Below are positions 59,616 through 64,000 of a DNA stretch of 64,000 bases, piece by piece; within the stretch, counting starts at the first letter, position 1; every line of letters starts with the position of its first letter. The DNA comes from DASTFY01 sp963829955 (GTDB lineage Bacteria; Actinomycetota; Acidimicrobiia; Acidimicrobiales; Ilumatobacteraceae). Where the stretch lies: NCBI GenBank assembly GCA_963829955.1, contig CAWHKS010000005.1, forward strand, positions 186,001 through 250,000, read 5' to 3'. Under the pieces are notes generated by a model. The model made no database searches. It was not told the origin of the DNA and worked only from the letters and a program-made list of their open reading frames with translations. Position numbers and translations under genes: made by a program.

Positions 59616-60026
59616 ATGTCGTTCCCTGTGGTCGACGGGCTCCGTGCCATCGAGTTCGGGACGCCGGGTGAGATGCGTCGGCGGCTGGTCGATTTGGTCG
59701 TGAACGGCAACAAGCGGGCCACGGCTGGGTTGCTATCGGAGTACGAGACGGAGAACGAACCCCTCGAGCACGTCGGTGAGCAACTGGTCGTCGTCGATGA
59801 CGATGGTCGGCGCGTCGCCACGGTGAGAGTGACCGGCGTGGACGTCTCGCGTTTCGCCGACGTCCCCGACCGGTTTGCGTTGGCCGAGGCCGAAGGAGAC
59901 CTCAACGCTGAGGACTTCCGAGGGAGCCACACGAAGTATTGGTCGTCAGTGGGCACCCCGGTGACCGACGACACCCTGGTCGTCCAGGTGTACTTCGAGC
60001 TCTTGGCGGGAGAGCGGTCTGCGTGA
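59616..60026 (+). CDS. ASCH domain protein
   Basis: 136-residue ASCH-fold protein (beta-barrel related to PUA, often RNA-binding or nucleotide-modifying): LRAIEFGTPGEMRRRLVDLV, NGNKRATAGLLSEYETENEP, GEQLVVVDDDGRRVATVRVT, VDVSRFADVPDRFALAEAEG and HTKYWSSVG. The GNKRAT and charged GE motifs are the usual conserved points. The ATG at 59616 is used; TACCGT lies 10 bases upstream. RNA binding is a family-level suggestion only. Confidence 0.82.
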   Translation: MSFPVVDGLRAIEFGTPGEMRRRLVDLVVNGNKRATAGLLSEYETENEPLEHVGEQLVVVDDDGRRVATVRVTGVDVSRFADVPDRFALAEAEGDLNAEDFRGSHTKYWSSVGTPVTDDTLVVQVYFELLAGERSA

Positions 60027-60234
60027 TCTCCCTGGCGCCGGCATGAGACGGCACAGCGTCTCTGCGCGCGCATCCGAGGGTGTTCGCGACCATGGTGACA
60101 ATGCCGAGTGGCCGTGTCCGAGTTCACCGGCAACCTGGCCGTCCCTCGGCGCGACCTCGATCGTTGCGAGCGATGGGGGTCGCTGATACCAGTGGATCGA
60201 GCAAAGGGGTGGGACGTGCGGCTCATCGGGCCAC

Positions 60235-61150
60235 TCACTCCAGGGCGCCGGCGATCGTGGCGACGTGCTCGTCGTCGATACAGCAGCAGTCACCGCTCAG
60301 CCGCAGGTCGATCGCCGAGCCGAAGCGAGGCGTACAGTCGGCGGAGCTCGTCGATGTCGCCGCGAACCAACTCGGTGGCCTCGTCGAGCTCGGCATGGCT
60401 GAGGCGGGACGCGTTGGGCCGTTCATCATGAACCCGTGCGAGCCACGAGGCGCGGGCATCCGAGCTCGCCGAGGAAGTGCGTTGGGTGGGCACAGTTCAC
60501 CATGTAGTAGATGGGAGCCACGCGACAGGCATCACCGACCTGGGCGATGGCGTCGCCAACCGCCGGGCCCGACGGCAGGCGGCCGTCGCTCTCCACGGTG
60601 AAGGAGATGACGGCGGGCAGGCCGACGGCGTCGGCCGCGCGTGCGACGCCGATCGGTTCCTCTACATAGGTCATCGTGATGGCCGACATCATCTGGGCGC
60701 CGGCCTCGGCGAAGGCACGGCCCTGGAGGCCAGTGGTACGCGGCGCTTCGGAGGCCGACATCGTCGTGTCCCACGACGTCGCCGTCACCGCGGGGCCGAA
60801 CACGCCGTTGACGATCGTAGTGACAACCGGGCGTTCGGCGGCGGGCTCGGCCGCGAACTCGGCGGCACGATGGTGGACGGCGGCGAGGCGAACGGCGTCG
60901 TAGCCGAGGCAGGCGCCCCAGTCGAGGTTGGCTCGCCACGTCGGCGTGGCGAGCACGACCCGCTGCCGAGACGCTCGGCGAGAACCAGGTACGGCGTGTG
61001 GTAGGCGACCAGGCTGGCGCGCCCCTCGTCGGTGTCGAGCAGCGGTAAGGCGGTGAAGTCGGGCAGGTCGAGGCCCTGGTGGAACAAGAGTTGGTCTCGA
61101 GGCCGCCGTCGTCAGGTCCGGACGTCGGGGGTGAGCTGGGGAAGGGACAT
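60235..61150 (-). CDS. Homocysteine S-methyltransferase family, multiple frameshifts
   Basis: A recognisable protein scattered over several frames. It opens MSLPQLTPDVRT, then FHQGLDLPDFTALPLLDTDE and ASLVAYHTPYLVLAERLG, then VVLATPTWRANLDWGACLGY through YYMVNCAHPTHFLGELG (first zinc Cys). Further frames read SHAELDEATELVRGDIDELR and DCCCIDDEHVATIAGALE (the CC zinc pair). At least four indels in ~916 bases are needed to rejoin them. The family methylates homocysteine (from S-methylmethionine or SAM). Whether this is a pseudogene or dense sequence error is undecided. The ATG at 61150 follows GAGGAG. Confidence 0.7.
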
Positions 61151-61249
61151 GTCTGGGCTCCTCTCGGGTGTTCGTCGCGCTTTCGAGTAGTGAGATCGGC
61201 GCACTGCAACCCCGGATCGGGTGTGGGCCCCGACCCGGAGGTGGTTGCG

Positions 61250-61684
61250 TTAGAACAGCAGTGCCGGAACCCTGGGGAGTTCCTCGATGGCACCCAGCTG
61301 CGTGAGCAGCCCGAGGGCGTCGGAATTGGCGTGTTCGACGACGATCTTGCCTCTGGTGATTTTGGCGATCGCGATGGCCGTGACGCGCACACGCCGGCCT
61401 GTGGGCGGGATGCCGCCGAAGTCGCCGGTGTGGGTCGCTTCCACGGTGTAGCGGGCGGCGACCTGGTCGTTCACACCGAAGATGTGGTCGATGGTGATGT
61501 GCGCGTCGGGGAATGCGGTCGTGAGCCGGAAGAAGTGCTGTCTGTAGCCCTCGATGCCGGAGATGACCTCCGGCTCGGCCGGGTCGACGCCGACGTAGTT
61601 CGACGCGATGAAACGTTCGATGGCGCTGGAATCGCTCTTGTTCCAGATCTGCTCGATCGAATCCTGAAAGACTGCGATGGACAT
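61250..61684 (-). CDS. SnoaL-like ester cyclase/NTF2-fold protein
   Basis: 144 residues with the NTF2-like cone fold of SnoaL polyketide cyclase relatives: MSIAVFQDSIEQIWNKSDSS, IERFIASNYVGVDPAEPEVI, GIEGYRQHFFRLTTAFPDAH and VEATHTGDFGGIPPTGRRVR. Members are often called 'ester cyclase' or nuclear-transport-factor-like, and most have unknown substrate. The ATG at 61684 follows AGGAGAACAC. It is upstream of the methyltransferase-like pieces on the same strand. Confidence 0.8.
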   Translation of the reverse strand: MSIAVFQDSIEQIWNKSDSSAIERFIASNYVGVDPAEPEVISGIEGYRQHFFRLTTAFPDAHITIDHIFGVNDQVAARYTVEATHTGDFGGIPPTGRRVRVTAIAIAKITRGKIVVEHANSDALGLLTQLGAIEELPRVPALLF

Positions 61685-61818
61685 TTCGTGTTCTCCTGGG
61701 GGTGTTCCCGCCGTGAGCGGGAGATGAGTGGTGATTGGACCGCGGTCTCCGGGCGCGCTCGTACGAACGAGATAGCCCCGAGGGCAACGGAGTGGGCCGG
61801 GCCGGATGTGGTGGTTGG

Positions 61819-62427
61819 TCAGCGCGGGTCGCGCCACATCGGCCACAGCGTTGGGCCGTCGGGGAGGGTGAACTCGCCCTGTCTGACGTAGCCGTGCCGC
61901 TCATAGAGGGCGCGGTTCCGGGGGCTGGTCGCCTCGTGGTAGGCGGGCATGCCTTCCCCGTCGGCCCGTGCGAGCATGTCGCGTAGGAAGGCCGAGCCGA
62001 TGCCGCGGCGCTGCATGGCCGGCACCGTCGCCAGGAACTGGCAGTAGTACAGGGGCTGCGTCGGGTGGTAGCGCTCGAAGGTCTCAGCGAGCAGGGCGTG
62101 GCGCTCCACGTCGGGTCCGACGAGCTCCTCCAGCGCCTGGACGAACGACTCCTCCCCCTGGTCGGTGAGCAGCTGCGCGCCCGGCGGGAGCCAGACCGCG
62201 GCACCGTTGCCGTCGGCGGTCAGGTACGTCTCCCCGATGCGTACGTAGGGTGCGACGTACAGCTCGAACAGCGGCTGGACGAGCTGCCGGCGACGGTGCT
62301 CGTCGGGCAGCAGCCATTGGGTCACCGGGTCGTCGTAGAACCCGGCGGCGACGGTGGCGGCGACGGCGACGGTGTCGCTGACGTCGGCTCGCCGGATGCC
62401 GAGATCGATTGCTGAGGTGAGGGTCAT
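61819..62427 (-). CDS. GNAT-family N-acetyltransferase
   Basis: 202 residues of the acetyltransferase group that resembles puromycin-type N-acetyltransferases: VAAGFYDDPVTQWLLPDEHR, DGNGAAVWLPPGAQLL, the CoA motif YYCQFLATVPAMQRRGIGSA and EATSPRNRALYERHGYVRQG. The closing WRDP tail is typical. Ligand unknown; a role in self-resistance is only a possibility. The ATG at 62427 follows CAGGAGCAC. Confidence 0.85.
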   Translation of the reverse strand: MTLTSAIDLGIRRADVSDTVAVAATVAAGFYDDPVTQWLLPDEHRRRQLVQPLFELYVAPYVRIGETYLTADGNGAAVWLPPGAQLLTDQGEESFVQALEELVGPDVERHALLAETFERYHPTQPLYYCQFLATVPAMQRRGIGSAFLRDMLARADGEGMPAYHEATSPRNRALYERHGYVRQGEFTLPDGPTLWPMWRDPR

Positions 62428-62499
62428 CGGTGTGCTCCTGTGTCGCGGGGTGTTCGGGAGCACGATGACGGGTGAGCGCCCACGGGCGAATCGGCAGAT

Positions 62500-62640
62500 C
62501 TACCCATTGAGGCCGACGAGACCTTGCTGCACGGCGAACAGGCGCGGCGGCGGCCCGGGTCGACACCCCGATCCTCGTGTAGATGTGCTTGGTGTCGTGC
62601 TCGGCCGTGCGCCGCGCGATAGTGCGCCCACCCGTCACGC
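62500..62640 (-). pseudogene. C-terminal remnant of an HD-GYP-LuxR paralogue
   Basis: The reverse strand ends RRTAEHDTKHIYTRIGVSTR, then after one inserted base ALFAVQQGLVGLNG and a TAG at 62502-62500. This parallels the C-terminus of the gene at 57009 (RRTAEHHAQHIYAKIGVSTR and ALFAVHHDVIRLNG) at both protein and DNA level. The preceding domains are missing. It lies behind the GNAT at 61819, divergent with nothing intact. Confidence 0.7.
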
Positions 62641-62942
62641 GGGAACGTCGCTCACCGGGGCGGAGCGGGTTCCGCCGTCTGAAGCGCTGGCTCTTGGTCA
62701 TGACAAGGCAACTTGGGGTGATGGAGACAACGCTCAGCGCCACCAGCTGGTGCTGATCGTCGTCGTGGTGCAGCCCGTGAGACCACAGCGCCGTCCGCAC
62801 GCTTGTCGGCCCTCGTCGCCGGTGCTACCAAGGGTTGGCGGGCTGGAGGGACCGGTCGGGCGGACCGGAACCGGGCCCCGACCCCCGCAGGTGTCCGGCA
62901 GCCGCGGCGCGTCATGGACCGGGTGACATAAGGTGCTTGTCC
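62641..62942. other. Gap without recognisable gene
   Basis: About 300 bases. No convincing frame; one TAAGGT box occurs 8 bases before the next gene's GTG. Confidence 0.4.
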
Positions 62943-63212
62943 GTGGGGGCGGGCGGCCAGCCAGATGTCGAGGCCTATCTCCGCCGCACCACGTCGGGTG
63001 ACCTCGTCTGGGAGCTTCACGGCGTGATCTATGAAGCTCGCGACGAGGACCACACGCTGACGCTTCGACGCGAGAACCGGGCACTGATACTCACCATGGC
63101 ACTCCACTCACCAGGCGCGTCCTCGACCATCGTGCGATCTTCCGACGCCGGTGAGGGTGAGCGCGACAAGTGGGAGCAGTTGATGGCCCTGGTCGAAACG
63201 CAGGCCATCTAG
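62943..63212 (+). CDS. Hypothetical small protein
   Basis: 89 residues: GQPDVEAYLRRTTSGDLVWE, LHGVIYEARDEDHTLTLRRE, NRALILTMALHSPGASSTIV and GERDKWEQLMALVETQAI. Alternating hydrophobic strands suggest a small beta-rich fold. No family recognised. The GTG at 62943 is chosen because TAAGGT lies 8 bases upstream; a longer frame from 62835 has poor composition. No neighbour gives a functional clue. Confidence 0.5.
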   Translation: MGAGGQPDVEAYLRRTTSGDLVWELHGVIYEARDEDHTLTLRRENRALILTMALHSPGASSTIVRSSDAGEGERDKWEQLMALVETQAI

Positions 63213-63245
63213 CCCCTCATCGCCCCGACGGCTCGCTGCAGTTCG

Positions 63246-63480
63246 CTACGGGGACCGTGTCACGTCGGCACCCGCGTAGGCACCGCGGATCACCTCGGCG
63301 CCCATCGCCTGGGCGTCGCTGCTTCGCGAGTATCCCTGTGAGCCGTCAATGGCGATGACATTGCGATTCGTGAGCTCGAGCAGCGCGTCGTCGACGACGA
63401 CCTCGCACACGAGGTCGAACGATCCCGCCGTCACGACGAGGTAGTCGATGTGGTCTAGAGGTGTCGTGGGCTGGCTGATC
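63246..63480 (-). pseudogene. C-terminal remnant of an AsnC/Lrp-family regulator
   Basis: DYLVVTAGSFDLVCEVVVDD then ALLELTNRNVIAIDG is the RAM (effector-binding) domain of AsnC/Lrp regulators, normally followed by the dimer strand TETFxYLKLxKQTYxWG, which is replaced by unrelated residues. The N-terminal HTH and start are missing. The frame extends upstream only as low-complexity sequence. A truncated relic. Confidence 0.6.
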
Positions 63481-63744
63481 GCTTGGGATCGTGGACTCTT
63501 CGTGCGGGTGGGCCGCGCCCCCCTTCCTATGGCACCCGCGAGGCGGTGACGGGAACGCGGGTCGACGACCTCACATCGCTCGGATCCTTCCGGCACCGGG
63601 AGGTCTCGTTACGTAGGCAGATCTCCTGGGAACAACGTCGAGCTGGGAGTGCTCGGTGGATCTTGCCCGGGCTACTCTTGTTCCATTCGCGGTGGCCCGG
63701 GGATGCGCGGGCTCTTGTGATGTCTCGATTGACGGAGGTGGCTG

Positions 63745-64000
63745 ATGTTCGTCGTCCGACGACGCCTCGCGCTGGTGGCGGCCGCAATGGTCGCGGGCCT
63801 GGTCGCTCCGGCCGGCGATGCGACCGCGGTCCAAGCGCCCGTCCGGTTCGCGACTTTTAACGCATCGCTCAACCGTAACTTCGCTGGACAGGCGCTGGCG
63901 CAGCTCTCGGTGCCGGGCAACGCCCAAGCAGACGCTGTGGCGGAGATCATCCAGCGAGTCCGGCCGGAGGTGCTCCTTGTCAACGAGTTCGACTTCGAGC
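63745..64000 (+). CDS. Secreted endonuclease/exonuclease/phosphatase-family protein, N-terminus
   Basis: 85 codons before the window ends. A signal peptide (MFVVRRRLALVAAAMVAGLV then APAGDATA) precedes VRFATFNASLNRNFAGQALA, NAQADAVAEIIQRVRPEVLL and VNEFDFE. The FNAS and VNEFD motifs match the EEP superfamily's first two metal-site strands (usually FNxxxL and EF/EV). Members include exported DNases and phosphatases. ATG at 63745 follows GGAGG. The rest of the active site is beyond the window. Confidence 0.7.
   Translation, partial: MFVVRRRLALVAAAMVAGLVAPAGDATAVQAPVRFATFNASLNRNFAGQALAQLSVPGNAQADAVAEIIQRVRPEVLLVNEFDFE

Noticed and set aside
61151..61249. SAM/homocysteine riboswitch upstream of the methyltransferase-like gene
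   Set aside because: The 99-base gap is too short and shows no recognisable fold of known riboswitches.

Overview
This is a GC-rich, gene-dense chromosomal stretch that looks actinobacterial. The pointers are a furA-katG pair, an F420-type LLM oxidoreductase, an AfsR/SARP-type regulator, a rifampin phosphotransferase, an NhaA-DsbA fusion, and many start codons placed about 6-7 bases after a TANNNT box with no Shine-Dalgarno (leaderless mRNAs). A soil or freshwater actinobacterium, possibly an Acidimicrobiia-like lineage, is my inference only. Many otherwise intact genes carry single-base indels, often in short homopolymers, so the sequence probably contains uncorrected assembly errors. I separate these full-length 'frameshifted CDS' from genes that are really truncated ('pseudogene').

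Layout. 0-9.9 kb: start of an alcohol dehydrogenase, a two-domain VOC protein, two SDRs, furA-katG, a winged-helix protein, a TetR-glycosyltransferase pair, and rtcB beside tRNA-Arg(ACG). 10-18 kb: a 2OG-Fe(II) oxygenase, a receiver/Trx-fold/flavoprotein-reductase fusion, a PlsC acyltransferase, GNAT, GlsB, PPOX-like and AraC genes, and a DUF1801 protein. 18-26 kb: rifampin phosphotransferase behind a rifamycin-associated-element-like palindrome, LLM oxidoreductase, acyl-CoA synthetase, RibD/DHFR-like protein and a CPA-type antiporter. 26-37.5 kb: an alpha/beta hydrolase fused to six 44-residue lectin-propeller repeats, then five overlapping genes (small protein, membrane protein, epimerase, MMPL transporter, MBL-fold protein) divergent from an AfsR-like regulator.

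37.5-47 kb: EamA and integrase remnants around a diadenylate-cyclase-domain protein, an intradiol dioxygenase with a short CMD protein, a UBP zinc finger, DUF5996, NhaA-DsbA with a 42-residue gene behind it, and several uncharacterised genes. 47-52 kb: an epoxide hydrolase, then a gene graveyard (HdeD, LuxR, integrase, regulator and ISL3 transposase fragments) surrounding an intact PAP2 phosphatase. 52-64 kb: a cupredoxin lipoprotein, a lone NuoF-like protein, an IS3-family element with 24-bp terminal repeats and a -1 slippery heptamer, GNATs, an HD-GYP-LuxR protein with a second decayed C-terminal copy, a methyltransferase, an ASCH protein, a badly broken homocysteine methyltransferase, a SnoaL-like protein, an AsnC remnant, and the start of a secreted endonuclease/phosphatase-family protein.

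No CRISPR array, rRNA, prophage or recognised defence system was seen. The most interesting units are the rph/palindrome pair, the degenerate receiver-reductase fusion, the hydrolase-propeller fusion, the diadenylate-cyclase-domain protein, and the regulator with its divergent five-gene operon.
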